Shown one piece after another: positions 58,101-63,928 of a stretch of 64,000 nt of DNA; position 1 is the first letter of the stretch; each line of letters begins with the position of its first letter. The DNA lies in NCBI GenBank assembly GCA_963978545.1, contig OZ021724.1, positions 98,129,792 through 98,193,791 of the forward strand. Direction: 5' to 3'. A program made the translations under genes and the position numbers. Source of the DNA: Linyphia triangularis (lineage: Eukaryota > Arthropoda > Arachnida > Araneae > Linyphiidae). The notes below the pieces were generated by a model, which saw nothing but the letters and a program-made list of their open reading frames with translations, searched no databases and was not told the DNA's origin.

Positions 58101-61100
58101 GGAGTCCCCCCACTTCTACCACTGATCATAACGGATATGAACTCATGGCTCTTAAGTAGAATGCTGTTTCGATTAATTCCCAGCATTAATTCTTTGTAAC
58201 AACAAACTTTAAAAATGGAGTTATTACATGTGATCTCTCTATAATTGGCCTACTGATAGTTTTCTCTGTCGTCTCCCATTTGTGATGCAAATGTGCAGTT
58301 CTTACTTGTAAGATCTCCTTGATTTTGATCCTCTGTCCAAATTTTAATTTGACAATATTCCTGCACAGTACAAGAAGCTTCTGGAACAAAAATTTCCTAT
58401 TGAACATTGTAGTTTGTCTCAATAAAAGAACACATTTTTATCAAATTATAAAACAAACTTTATCTTCCATGCCAAACAAATGCAAATAAAAAGAAAAAAT
58501 ATATAATTCAACTCTTGTATTTATTATGTAATTCAATGATAGTCAACATTAATTAAATGATAGTCACAGACTAAAACTTTAAGCATTTTTTATAGACTTG
58601 TGATTCAATCAAACTTAATTGTAATTAAATAATTTATTATTGGAATAAAACTTTTTCTATAAAATTATACCATCTTTTTTCTATGGTGACAAGTTGTGTT
58701 AGTCTGTGACTGTAAGTAGAAATGTCTCATTCCCAGAAAGGAATGAAACAAAATCAAGTAATCAACATTTAAAAGTAGTTTTTATCGAGTTTCATTTAGT
58801 CACTAATCTATCCAATCAAAATGTTCAAAATTTTTATCTGGACCTATGAAATTGCTCTAATTCTATAAACCCAAAAATGGGATTTCTCTAATTACAATTT
58901 AAACCCTTTTCAGAACAACATTGATGGCCTTCTGCAAGGGCTTGTCCAACTGCTGGGCAGCAGTGACGTCCACGTTGTGACTTGTGCTGCTGGAATCCTT
59001 TTTAACATGACCTGCAATAACCAGCGCAACAAGGTTACAGTTTGCCGTGCAGGAGGAGTGGATGCATTGGTGAGAGCCATCATGCAGGCAGGAGATAGAG
59101 AGGAAATCACGGAACCTGCGGTATGTTTAAACCAAATTTATTGTGATCCTATATGGAGGGTGTCCGCGCATAATGAAAGTCAGAAAATATCATGGAAAGT
59201 GTGACATTTGATAAATTTTGCTGTGGAAAGTCATGATTTTGAGCAAAAAAATTGCCATAAGTCATGGAAATACAGTGAATTTCATGGATTTCTAAACATT
59301 TTAAGTAAAATCATGTAACTATGACCTTCTAAATGCCATGATCGCTATTTAGCTCATCGAAAATACATCTTTATTTTTATTTACGTTTTGGCAGAAACAG
59401 CGGTCACAATTAAAAAACGCGCCAATGAAAACATTTCTGAACTTCAAATTTGTGACTTCACACAAGTAAGATATCGTAGGTGAAAAAAATTTCATAATAT
59501 GAGAACTGAAATGAACAGTTTTGATACGCTTGTGTGTACATTTTTTGATTTTTTTTCCATTTTCTTTTTGTTTTGTATTGATATCAAAACATTTGAATTT
59601 TAATGATACAAGTTATTATAATTATTGACCTATTCTTACTTAAAATATTTCTTTATTATTAAAGATTGATTAGCTTTTTTAACTCTGGAATATCAAAGAA
59701 TAAAAAATGATTTTTCCCTTTTTCTTCTAATTTGGAAGTTACTGAAACAAGGATTTCTTAGTTAATTTAAAGTAAAACTTTATAAAAAATCATATTATGG
59801 CACATTGATTTTTTTACTTTGTTTGTGTTGGTAAAACTAATATAGGTTACTATTTTTTTTTTATTTTTTTTTGATTTTTTTGTGTCATGGAAAATTATTT
59901 GCTTCAGTCTTGAAAAGTCATGGATTTGTGAAATTTTATTTTGCAGAAACCCTGTATATGCAGAGTTGATAAGCTCCTAAAAACTGGGGGAGGGTGGTAT
60001 TCATAATATAGGTTGATTTATGGGATCTTTTCTTTGTTTATTCATCTAAAAACTTTTTAGTTTATATTATATTACGATTTTATGGAATAAAAAAGTATTC
60101 TCCAATGATTACAGGTGTGTGCTCTTCGCCACTTGACGAGCCGTCACCCAGAGGCAGAGCTTGCACAGAACACTGTTCGTGTCAGCTACGGGATTCAAGT
60201 GATTGTCAGGCTGTTACATCCTCCCAGCTCACTGCCATTGATAAAAGTAATTGAATGGACATATTCCTTCAAAGATCCTGTGTTTATTCATGTTCCCACT
60301 GCTTTGGAATTTAAATCTTTTTACACTAAATGGACAATTTATAATGTGCACATTTTTACACTAAATGGAAAATTTATAATGCACTCATCTTTACATTAAA
60401 TGGACAATTTATAATGCACACATTTTTACACTAAAAGGTCAATTTATAATGCACTCATTTTTACACTAAATGGACAATTTATAATGCACACATTTTTACA
60501 CTAAATGGACAATTTATAATGCACTCATTTTTACACTAAATGGACAATTTACAATGCACACATTCGTTGAGCCACCTTTTCCATTTAATACGGCATGGAA
60601 TGGACAAAACATAATAGTGATTAAAATGTCTTGTACTTTTTATACTCTTTTATTCCTTACCATTATTGTCTCTACTAATTCTAGGTATTCTTTGTTCTGC
60701 TCGGCTATTCAGTCGTTGATGACAACATACATGTTCATACCTAGTTTTCGAATACTTCAACAGAAGCTGTTTTTTTTACTTTCAATTGCCCATATGTATA
60801 TTCTATACAGGGTAATGAAAGCGTAGGATTCGGTCAAAAAATATATATATATATATTTTTTTTTGTATTTCTCCACATTTTGAAACATCCTGATTTCAAA
60901 AAAGTTATCTAGAAAAAATATCTGTGATCAGCATAACTCCTAATTAAAAATTGACCTAAGATGTTAAAATTTTCTGTATGGGTAGGTCGTGGATATAGGA
61001 CCTACCATTAAGGTTTTCATCAAAATCATACATAAGGTAGCTGCCATTGAAAAAATCATGTGTTTCAATGATTGCTAAAAAATGGCTCTAACGATTTTGA

Positions 61101-63928
61101 TCAAAATCGCTGTGGTAATGCCACTTAAGGTGTTTTAAACATCCCTACCTCCAAATTTCTGTAAAAATGTTTTAATGGCTTAAAAAGTTGAAAATGAATG
61201 CCTCCAACACAGAGTCCTCTTTGCTTGAAAATAGCTCATCAACGATTGTTTTTTCTCCTCTTCTCAGATTCACTTATAAGAAAGAATAATATAAGAATTA
61301 TCGAAAAGTTTTATTGCCAAAATCACCATTTTGGCGAAGTTTTTTATTTTTTTAAAGACCCATATAAGAAAACATTTCACAAATGAGGTGGCTCCACTGA
61401 TATTCCATGTCCATTTTCAAAATCACTCAAATAGTTTTGCTTACCCATATCTTCTGATACAAATAGTTTCTTTTTTTTTTATACCAGTTTTCTCTTTTAA
61501 TGACAATAGTCAGATAATTTGATTAATATCTACAGATGTTTGTTATGCATTGAGTCAGTTTCGTGGGCACTTGTTTTGTAAATATATAATTAATCTTCAT
61601 TAAAGTAGCTTATTCATCAAAGAATGCTTTTATATATTTTAAAGTCTGAATTTTAATTTAATTTACCTTTTAGCAATTACTTCTATTCTGTCTGTCCACC
61701 TTTCATACACTTTACAGGGTTCCCACGGTCATTAAAAGTGCTTAATATTTTTGAACTTGTTTTCAAGGCCTTGAAAGTGCTTGAAAATGCTTAGATGTCC
61801 TTAAAAGTCCTTGAAAATGCTTAGAGGTCCTTAAAAGTCCTTAATTTTTGCAGAAGTTGTGTGCCCAACTGCAAAATTTATAAAATACAACTCGGACTTG
61901 CTATCCCCGCTTGACCGCTACTTATCTGCACAGTATCGAAATTATCTGACGTATTTGTATTATGCATCCACCAACTTGTAACTTTTTTGATAGAATGTAC
62001 TTTATTAAAAATTTATATATAGACATGATGCCTGAAAACAAATTTTCAAGGGTCCTTAAAAATATTATTTAGGTCCTTAAAAGTCATTGATTTTCATTCT
62101 GGGATTTGAGTTTGAACCCTGCTTTAGCTTCTCTGGAACAAAACAGCTGAACTTGCAGTAATAATTTTTTTTAGCAAAAATGAGATATTTATATTACTGT
62201 CTTGTTTTATTAAAAGAAATAGAATGTGCAGCTGCTTTAAATTTCTTAATATAATCTTAAATTTCTTTCAGGCTGTGATAGGTCTGATAAGAAACTTGGC
62301 CCTCTGCCCTGGAAATAATGCCCCTCTGAGAGAACATGGTGCCATCCCAAGACTTGTGCAATTACTTGTTGAGGGATACCAGGCTTCAAATCAAGTGGTA
62401 AGTTAGTATGAAACATTTAGTGGAAATTTGTTCACATAAATATTTAAATTTATACACTTGTATTAAATCTTAATTAACAGATTGGCTACAGAACCAAATG
62501 TCAGCAATCTCTTTGGTATATATGTTCTATTTGATCAGAGTGTCTACAGATCCGAAAAAGTTGGGGATATTAGAAAAAAAAAATATTTTCTGTAAAATCA
62601 GGGAATTTTTCTATAATCTCTCATAAATATCAGAAAACTTTTTTTCCTGGATTTTGTGGCCATCTTAATTAAGGCAAATCTTCATTAAATAGATGGAGAC
62701 CCTAATTTCAAACATAAGCTAGAAAGGGAAAAAAAATGTGGTTATTGGAAAAGCTAGATGCATCATACAAAGGGTGCTGACAGAGTTCGCCAAAATGCGT
62801 AAAACTTGCGTGAACACACATTGAAAATCAATTTCACCTCAGTAGAATTAACCTCATGCTTGAATTCACTCATCAGTACTTCATGGTTAAATTTTTTATA
62901 GCTCTCTACTGTCAACACATCTATTCGAGTTTTTTTTTTTTGTTTTTTTGCCCTGAAGACTGTTTTAAGAAGTTCAGATCAGTTTGCACCGGCGATTTTT
63001 CGAGATATCGTAAATCCTCAAGTTTTACTTCGCCCTCATTTGACCAATAGTTTTCATGGTGTCGACGGCAATTGCCTGATCGTTTTCGCAGTGTGTTCAG
63101 CATTTGCCCAATAATTTTTGCAGAACGCCAACGTGATATCACCGGACAGCATAGTATTAGTTGTTAGTTTAAGGTTTATAACCATCAAGTGTTTTTAGTA
63201 AGCTTTTAAAAACCATATTTCCACTCTAATACGCGAAATCGTGATTGTGCATCACTTTTATTATTAGAGTTATTTTGTGTTAGTTTTAAAAGATTTTAGT
63301 TTAAAAAACACCCTTTGTATTTTAAACATACCCCTTAAAATTTAGAGAGAGGTGAAAATACCCTTTGAAAATATTTAATTGGCAAACACTGGGTGCAGAT
63401 TTAACTATAGAGTAAATTCTTTACACTATGCTATATTTGAAATTTATATGCTCCCTGTGGTAATTAGTATTTTCTAAAGGTATCTTAGAGTATTTTATTT
63501 TTTTTTTTAATTTAATTATATTTGCAGTTTAGTTTATTGTTATGAATATTACTAGTTATATAAATATTTATGAATAGTTTACAGAAAAATTATTTTGGTT
63601 TATTAGAATGTTGTAGATTTTAAAAATAAATCCAAATGTATCCAGAAATACCTTTTTAATTGTATAGGAGTATTTCGTTTGCACAAGCTTTTGACGGATG
63701 TCTTGTATGTCTGTATATTAGTTGTCAGTCACAGCAAATGGATCTGACAATGCATAAAAATCTGTTTCTAAACAGAAGTTTTGTTTTCAGAGAACTCCTG
63801 GTAACATGGATGAAGTCAGAATGGAGAAGATTGTAGAAGGTGTTTTAGGTGCCTTGCAAGTACTGGCCAGGGATCCCCACAATCAGGCCATGATTAAAAA
63901 GTTCAACGTCCTGCCCATATTGGATCAG
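28086..63928 (+). CDS. arm: Armadillo/beta-catenin paralog, 12 exons visible, 3-prime end outside window
   Basis: Beta-catenin links cadherins to alpha-catenin at junctions and is the nuclear coactivator of TCF in Wnt signalling. Joining 28086-28131, 29209-29333, 48096-48201, 48912-49087, 50955-51259, 52173-52374, 53869-54013, 56960-57063, 58914-59120, 60115-60246, 62272-62397 and 63791-63928 gives 604 codons with no stop and GT-AG at every junction.
It covers the N-terminal degron (DSGIQS, residues 47-52) and ARM repeats 1 to about 10. The last ARM repeats and the C-terminal activation tail lie beyond the window. Lysines matching human K312 (K320) and K435 (K443) are kept. The alpha-catenin site is strongly altered, the Tyr142 position is Phe150, and the W383 and W504 positions are Leu. 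It is clearly functional-looking but diverged, so most likely a second armadillo gene specialised for signalling. Confidence 0.93.
28132..29208 (+). other. armadillo intron 1
   Basis: 1,077 bp, AT-rich, bounded by GTAAGT and TTTGTTTAG. No repeat or regulatory element is recognised. Confidence 0.7.
29209..29333 (+). CDS. arm: armadillo exon 2: phosphodegron
   Basis: Encodes residues 16-57. [12 protein letters not shown] matches the arthropod armadillo form, and DSGIQS (47-52) is the GSK3/beta-TrCP degron (human S33 and S37 equivalents S48 and S52, T41 equivalent T56). A lysine (K33) sits at about the right distance to serve as the ubiquitin acceptor. Donor GTAAGT. Confidence 0.95.
29515..30235 (-). 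repeat. Diverged inverted copy of the foldback-like element (element 2)
   Basis: Begins CCCAGTAGCGGAAACTTTTCTG, the inverse of the right end at 38273. It then follows the inverse of 38270-37974 and of the 577-bp segment: AGCCTAGGCGAATGACAC, AATATCGGC repeats, GCTAACTACTACAC. Homology is lost near 30235, before the other end. It lies on the opposite strand to element 2 at 31239-38273, so the two could pair over several kb. Confidence 0.6.
30560..30779 (+). repeat. Degenerate ~100-bp tandem repeat, split by element 1
   Basis: The phrase AGGAGAAATTCCAGTTAGG recurs near 30584 and 30680, and again after the insertion near 39196. The array therefore predates the element at 30787-39179. A T run precedes it at about 30547-30566. 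Confidence 0.45.
31338..31914 (+). repeat. 577-bp direct duplication flanking Copia, left copy
   Basis: Runs from GTTTAGTCGGATTTTT to TTCGCCTAGGCTTA and ends exactly where the left LTR starts. The right copy (37395-37971) starts exactly where the right LTR ends. The two appear identical, including the same 63-codon chance frame in each. Confidence 0.9.
31915..32372 (+). repeat. Copia 5-prime LTR
   Basis: 458 bp with a TATATAAG box near 32174 and AATAAA near 32251. It is followed directly by the primer binding site. Confidence 0.92.
32375..32385 (+). promoter_or_regulatory. Copia primer binding site (internal tRNA-iMet)
   Basis: GGTTATGGGCC lies two bases after the LTR. It is complementary to the anticodon arm of initiator tRNA-Met, the primer used by Drosophila copia. 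Confidence 0.75.
32488..35082 (+). CDS. Copia Gag-protease-integrase segment, ends at TGA-CTAG
   Basis: 864 residues. A Gag-like N-terminus ([17 protein letters not shown]) is followed by a zinc knuckle CX2CX4HX4C at 246-259 and a protease motif DTAAS at 293-297, where the usual DSG/DTG Gly is Ala. The integrase zinc site has HX4H from His426 and a CX2C. The integrase catalytic Asp490, Asp553 and Glu589 have exactly 35 residues between the last two. An acidic linker precedes the end. The stop TGA (35080-35082) is followed by CTAG and then by 12 more open codons and the reverse transcriptase segment in the same frame. Translation may therefore continue by readthrough, or the stop may be a single disabling mutation. 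Confidence 0.9.
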   Translation: MGEGSFSTSKLNGLNYGTWGSDVKVLLMERGCWKIVQGVEIPPDEAVESPKEIRNYKQRFDKAFTTIYLNLEDRFRSLIEDLDDGRKAWLTLEKHFRPESRARLMTLLDEFFACRIQPDETVGLFAARLRRIVSQLKGAGHPLEELYQSFQLIRHLPPAFEGIIQVIYRWKEENFTFDRVLEELLAEEARLKQRQGDQEAVAFIARSKPAPIRPTPTRFQTPVGSKPISRQKPTRPSTPIANKVICYRCNQPGHYKNRCPEKTKHFKEMPGSSYVAETHCGEKCLDDTAWVFDTAASFHFCRNRELFRDFTPTKGEQMTVAVDGVTCPVVGRGTVTLNFGKEVIHLKNVIYSPNLRRNLLAGPRFDEGEAKFVGKGGKITVYHSSGRVHFSAKKMNGLYVCHPTYPGSSKEVTASLSQPEEAKMWHRRFAHINPQHLVQTSQQNCVKGLPKLARNFPQCEPCQEAKSKRVSFKPIGTIRSKKPLELVHMDLCGPLPKPSREGHRYFFTIIDDYSRKVAAYPLKEKSEAFDVFQRFQRRAERFLNERIVAVRTDNGLEFANEKFSSLFEEQGMRHERTNVYTPEQNGTAERFNYTAVDGIKVLLKDSGLSDGFWSEALLHFVYTWNRVCHTGQKITPFELYGGRQPSVKHLKPFGTKAFVGVPKQLRRKLDMRAKKGVLVGYALNTRGYRIWLPQERKIIETINVRFDETVKQEPEKRWVCSQQQGAVLDPFKNWYTEDAESDSEDEYTLPKEESASTDESSEAVDDDEEEPGQSQEKLPPATEKPEPVEAVWIRKPVPRPDGSRTDIYYFLKGEKERLRSLKDISKYCSRKNLEYDPSIFNFSGTDNYEGIVKTPDNACNATSA
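35119..36663 (+). CDS. Copia reverse transcriptase-RNase H segment
   Basis: In frame with the upstream segment. The ATG at 35119 may not be a real start. It contains [12 protein letters not shown], the typical Copia RT start, then KSRLVAHGF, the catalytic YVDD at 190-193, and an RNase H domain beginning [10 protein letters not shown] with [16 protein letters not shown] and [11 protein letters not shown]. The sequence is intact to the stop at 36661-36663. It would need readthrough of the TGA at 35080, or internal initiation, to be made. Confidence 0.9.
   Translation: MALLCPQKQEWVAAMKEELETMQERQVWTLVEKPPNAKVLGCRWVYTVKKNESGEIVRYKSRLVAHGFRQVKGETFEEVYSPVVNFSVIRFFFALLVSLYNWEHLQCDVKCAYLYAPLTELIFMTQPPGFEDKKHPNSVCRLQKAIYGLHQSGRVWYFEIHKVLYEIGFKKFEWCNCAYFLEKDVVLLLYVDDIIIFGRNKIFTNKAVNLLKERFDIKILGKTRKLLGVEFVEEGNRLCIHQHEYIDTICNNFRKFNFPISSLPIAKGVIYSKTQCPQIDSEMEEMKSYPYRSLIGSLAFLAGRTRPDISYSVNIFSQFQENPGISHWNGLLKLLGYISYTRELKLDLSKIQNLNLDVYTDADFASNRDDRISMGGQLILLDKVPIAWRAFKEKCVSLSSMESEFVAMTEAAKELVWYTRIIKECVGAQLIEQLPNNPRLLADNQAAIDFVRSPIENHRTKHIDVRLHFIRDLVYTNMFELQHVPSKMNFADIFTKPLSKTELFHFQEMIFSKV
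36922..36933 (+). promoter_or_regulatory. Copia polypurine tract
   Basis: GAAGAAGGGGGG lies three bases before the right LTR. Confidence 0.75.
36937..37394 (+). repeat. Copia 3-prime LTR
   Basis: 458 bp. I see no difference from the left LTR, which indicates very recent insertion. Confidence 0.92.
37395..37971 (+). repeat. 577-bp direct duplication flanking Copia, right copy
   Basis: Same as 31338-31914. After its end the host element 2 continues with TGCTGATGTGACAG. Confidence 0.9.
39450..39629 (+). pseudogene. Possible zinc-finger fragment of a transposon protein
   Basis: A 59-codon frame with CCICNEEM followed by [11 protein letters not shown] and ASMFAFF. The C-X2-C-X12-H-X4-H-like pattern resembles the N-terminal finger of repeat-borne animal proteins. 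It is short, with no continuation on either side, so it is probably a remnant. Confidence 0.3.
39630..40343. other. Intron 2 stretch, no recognised feature
   Basis: AT-rich. The 97-codon minus-strand frame at 39798-40091 has no recognised domain. Confidence 0.35.
40344..40356 (+). repeat. Possible outer inverted end (left)
   Basis: TGGGGAAGTTGCA, whose exact inverse lies at 44173-44185. The pair encloses the 2.35-kb element at 41653-44005. Flanks show no target duplication, so these as element ends are tentative. Confidence 0.3.
41653..44005. mobile_element. 2.35-kb TIR element ending CAGGGCTGCCAC
   Basis: The left end CAGGGCTGCCACAGGCGACT and the right end, inverse of CAGGGCTGCCACTGACTATA, share 12 bp. 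Both are flanked by the 6-bp direct repeat CATGTA (41647-41652 and 44006-44011). Subterminal regions at both ends are built of short degenerate units around GACTATTTTGGCTACTATTTT. The middle contains element-2-like sequence at 42868-43290 and T runs at about 42238-42258 and 43566-43590. No transposase is visible. Confidence 0.55.
42868..43290 (+). repeat. Element-2-related degenerate repeat units
   Basis: Repeats of GCCGAGATTTACGTTGTTGTGA and TACGCTGATGTAATAG as in 31500-31860, more diverged and without recognisable ends. Confidence 0.5.
44262..44506 (-). repeat. Element 2, left-end fragment, inverted
   Basis: Inverse of 31239-31480: GCGAAAGCAAATAGAACTCA, then ATGAAGAGCATCA, then TTTCTGCTACTGGG as the element end at 44506. 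Confidence 0.6.
44507..46354. other. Intron 2 stretch, no clear element
   Basis: AT-rich with weak internal similarity around ATGCACAAAAGCAAATGG-like phrases near 44710 and 44860. No gene is recognised. Confidence 0.35.
46355..47071 (-). pseudogene. Internally deleted mariner element
   Basis: 717 bp between TA dinucleotides. The ends pair as AGGTACGTTCTGAAAGTAAG and the inverse of AGGTGCTTTTGGAAAGTAAG. The minus strand carries the N-terminal helix-turn-helix region of a mariner transposase (HRQIYEV-like, [30 protein letters not shown]). It is then joined directly to a C-terminal tail like [16 protein letters not shown]. The catalytic DDD region is deleted and frames are broken. Confidence 0.7.
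48096..48201 (+). CDS. arm: armadillo exon 3
   Basis: Residues 58-92, including the acidic GKEDDLDDQ stretch and SFSQDQVD, which matches FTQDQVD of fly Armadillo. Acceptor TTTTAG and donor GTAATT, phase 1. Confidence 0.93.
48202..48911 (+). other. armadillo intron 3
   Basis: 710 bp. About half is the dispersed repeat at 48565-48862. Acceptor ATTTTAG; a second AG two bases later would shift the frame, so 48912 is chosen as exon start. Confidence 0.75.
48565..48862 (+). repeat. Dispersed repeat, copy in intron 3
   Basis: Same landmarks as 20891-21290 (TTCATTATGGAGTG, AAACGCTGTAAAAGAAAG, CAAGCACACGCTGAC). It ends about 50 bp before exon 4. Confidence 0.55.
48912..49087 (+). CDS. arm: armadillo exon 4: altered alpha-catenin-binding region
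   Basis: Residues 93-151. It aligns without gaps to the alpha-catenin-binding segment at first ([22 protein letters not shown]), but the TRSQRVRAA core is replaced and its arginines are lost. A 2-residue deletion shortens the KHAVVNLINY helix, and the human Tyr142 position is Phe150. The reading frame is intact. Confidence 0.92.
49265..49350 (+). mobile_element. tRNA-derived SINE-like fragment
   Basis: GTGGCTCAGAGAAGGAATG (A-box-like) is followed by TTGCCTAGCATCAGAGCG and GGATTCAATTTCT (B-box-like) at tRNA-like spacing. Anticodon arm and 3-prime end are degenerate. Confidence 0.4.
49640..50045 (+). repeat. CCTTGAAAGT-type element, copy 1
   Basis: Left part has repeated CCTTGAAAGTCATTGAAAATGCTTAG units and the right end is GTGGGAACCCTG. 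It matches 61717-62124 along most of its length (ACAACTC-GACTTGCTATCCCC, TTTATTAAAAATTTATATATAGACATGATG). Confidence 0.6.
50046..50602 (+). repeat. CCTTGAAAGT-type element, copy 2
   Basis: Abuts copy 1. It starts in AGAGGTGCTTAATAGTCC, carries TTATCCAGGCAACACAGGAATTTAATTTTCTGA and ends with TCATTGGGAACCCTG. It is more diverged and appears to carry an extra internal stretch. Confidence 0.5.
50797..50910 (+). repeat. 32-bp minisatellite before exon 5
   Basis: Units start at 50797, 50829, 50861 and 50893 (TCCTCCACCCTATTTATTCA then TTACCCTATCCC), last unit partial. The array is pyrimidine-rich and lies 45 bp from the exon 5 acceptor, where it may blend with the polypyrimidine tract. Confidence 0.9.
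50955..51259 (+). CDS. arm: armadillo exon 5: ARM repeats 1-2
   Basis: Residues 152-252. It starts [13 protein letters not shown] as in beta-catenin ARM1. The middle of this exon is the most diverged part of the ARM domain. The human D162 position (BCL9 contact) is Gly170, while D164 is kept as Asp172. The donor GTAGGT overlaps an in-frame TAG that is removed by splicing. Confidence 0.92.
51260..52172 (+). other. armadillo intron 5
   Basis: 913 bp. Apart from the 22-bp minisatellite at its start there is nothing recognised. Confidence 0.7.
51270..51357 (+). repeat. 22-bp minisatellite after exon 5
   Basis: Four units of TTCTGTACTTTTAGTTGGTG plus GA, beginning 11 bp after the exon 5 donor. 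Confidence 0.9.
52173..52374 (+). CDS. arm: armadillo exon 6: ARM 3-4
   Basis: Completes Ala253 and encodes 254-320. [14 protein letters not shown] keeps the F253 and H260 equivalents, NVKFLAI keeps K292, and NQDNK ends in K320, the K312 charged button. Donor GTGATT. Confidence 0.95.
52375..53868 (+). other. armadillo intron 6
   Basis: 1,494 bp. Holds a CCTTGAAAGT-type element at its start. 52623-53868 has no recognised feature other than an A run at about 53771-53783. Confidence 0.7.
52392..52622 (+). repeat. CCTTGAAAGT-type element, short copy
   Basis: Starts GGGATCCCACGGTCCTGGAA and ends GTGGGTACCCTG. The ends are a short inverted pair as in the other copies. Inner phrases are TCCTTGAAAGTTCTTGAAAA and relatives. 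It lies only 17 bp after the exon 6 donor. Confidence 0.5.
53869..54013 (+). CDS. arm: armadillo exon 7: ARM 5
   Basis: Residues 321-368, including [20 protein letters not shown] and [15 protein letters not shown], nearly identical to fly and vertebrate proteins. Donor GTAGGT, phase 1. Confidence 0.95.
54534..55266 (+). repeat. Family M, full-length copy in intron 7
   Basis: Starts GGGGTGTGGAACATCGCAAA, ends ATAGGTAATTGAAAGTAAAA, with all the internal blocks in order. The 97-codon frame inside is family sequence, not a gene. Confidence 0.7.
55386..56728 (+). mobile_element. TIR element 1, uninterrupted copy B (7-bp TSD)
   Basis: 1,343 bp with perfect ends CAGAGTTCATCCTAG and inverse, flanked by CTAAATG at 55379-55385 and 56729-56735. 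It is the reverse of 38274-39179 joined to 30787-31238, which it therefore resolves as one element. There is no coding sequence. A 7-bp TSD limits candidates to P-like or Dada-like systems. Confidence 0.85.
56960..57063 (+). CDS. arm: armadillo exon 8: ARM 6
   Basis: Residues 369-403. [14 protein letters not shown] keeps the R386 and N387 equivalents (R394, N395), but the W383 position is Leu391. Donor GTATGT. Confidence 0.95.
57064..58913 (+). other. armadillo intron 8
   Basis: 1,850 bp. Around 57190-57310 a phrase like CTCAAGGAAAATAGG suggests another short repeat family. Otherwise nothing is recognised. Confidence 0.65.
58914..59120 (+). CDS. arm: armadillo exon 9: ARM 7
   Basis: Residues 404-472. 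VVTCAAGIL and [14 protein letters not shown] hold the K435 equivalent at K443; [11 protein letters not shown] ends the exon. Phase 0 on both sides. Confidence 0.95.
59121..60114 (+). other. armadillo intron 9
   Basis: 994 bp, mostly the repeat at 59158-59953. Confidence 0.7.
59158..59953 (+). repeat. TIR-like element related to the CCTTGAAAGT group
   Basis: Starts AGGGTGTCCGCGCATAATG and ends with GCAGAAACCCTGT, a short inverted pair. Subterminal phrases are GTCATGGAAA and AAAAGTCATGGATTT. Confidence 0.4.
60115..60246 (+). CDS. arm: armadillo exon 10: ARM 8
   Basis: Residues 473-516, from [15 protein letters not shown] to PLIK. The human W504 position is Leu ([10 protein letters not shown] instead of a Trp before PLIK). 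Donor GTAATT. Confidence 0.95.
60303..60565 (+). repeat. 34-bp minisatellite after exon 10
   Basis: About seven units of TTTTACACTAAATGGACAAT plus TTATAATGCACACA. CACACA and CACTCA versions alternate, giving a 68-bp higher-order period. It begins about 55 bp after the exon 10 donor. Confidence 0.9.
60771..61385 (-). repeat. Family M copy, minus strand, in intron 10
   Basis: Begins TTTTTTTTACTTTCAATTGCCC and continues through the inverse blocks GGACCTACCATTAAGG, CTGTGGTAATGCC and TCATCAACGATTG, then stops near 61385. The left end is truncated. The small frames here are shadows. Confidence 0.6.
61717..62124 (+). repeat. CCTTGAAAGT-type element, fullest copy
   Basis: CAGGGTTCCCACGG at the left and GAGTTTGAACCCTG at the right form a short inverted pair. 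Between them are repeated GTCCTTAAAAGTCCTTGAAA units, a CCCCGCTTGACCGCTACTTATCTG block and ATATATAGACATGATG. Confidence 0.6.
62272..62397 (+). CDS. arm: armadillo exon 11: ARM 9
   Basis: Residues 517-558: [20 protein letters not shown] and [15 protein letters not shown], strongly conserved. Donor GTAAGT. Confidence 0.95.
62398..63790 (+). other. armadillo intron 11
   Basis: 1,393 bp, AT-rich. A phrase near 62537 (GTGTCTACAGATCCGAAAA) recalls the short-repeat group above. Nothing else is recognised, and the small frames on both strands near 62856-63142 overlap each other without domain. Confidence 0.65.
63791..63928 (+). CDS. arm: armadillo exon 12: start of ARM 10
   Basis: Residues 559-604: [20 protein letters not shown], then NVLPILDQ. 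The usual insert between ARM 9 and 10 is short here. Donor GTATAC at 63929. The gene continues beyond the window. Confidence 0.93.

Larger units (their letters stand above)
60247..62271 (+). other. armadillo intron 10
   Basis: 2,025 bp with a 34-bp minisatellite, an inverted family M copy and a CCTTGAAAGT-type element. Confidence 0.75.

Noticed and set aside
58058..58130. Short hAT-like hairpin (CAGTGGTGG ... CCACTG)
   Set aside because: Only about 65 bp, ends poorly matched and no duplicated target.
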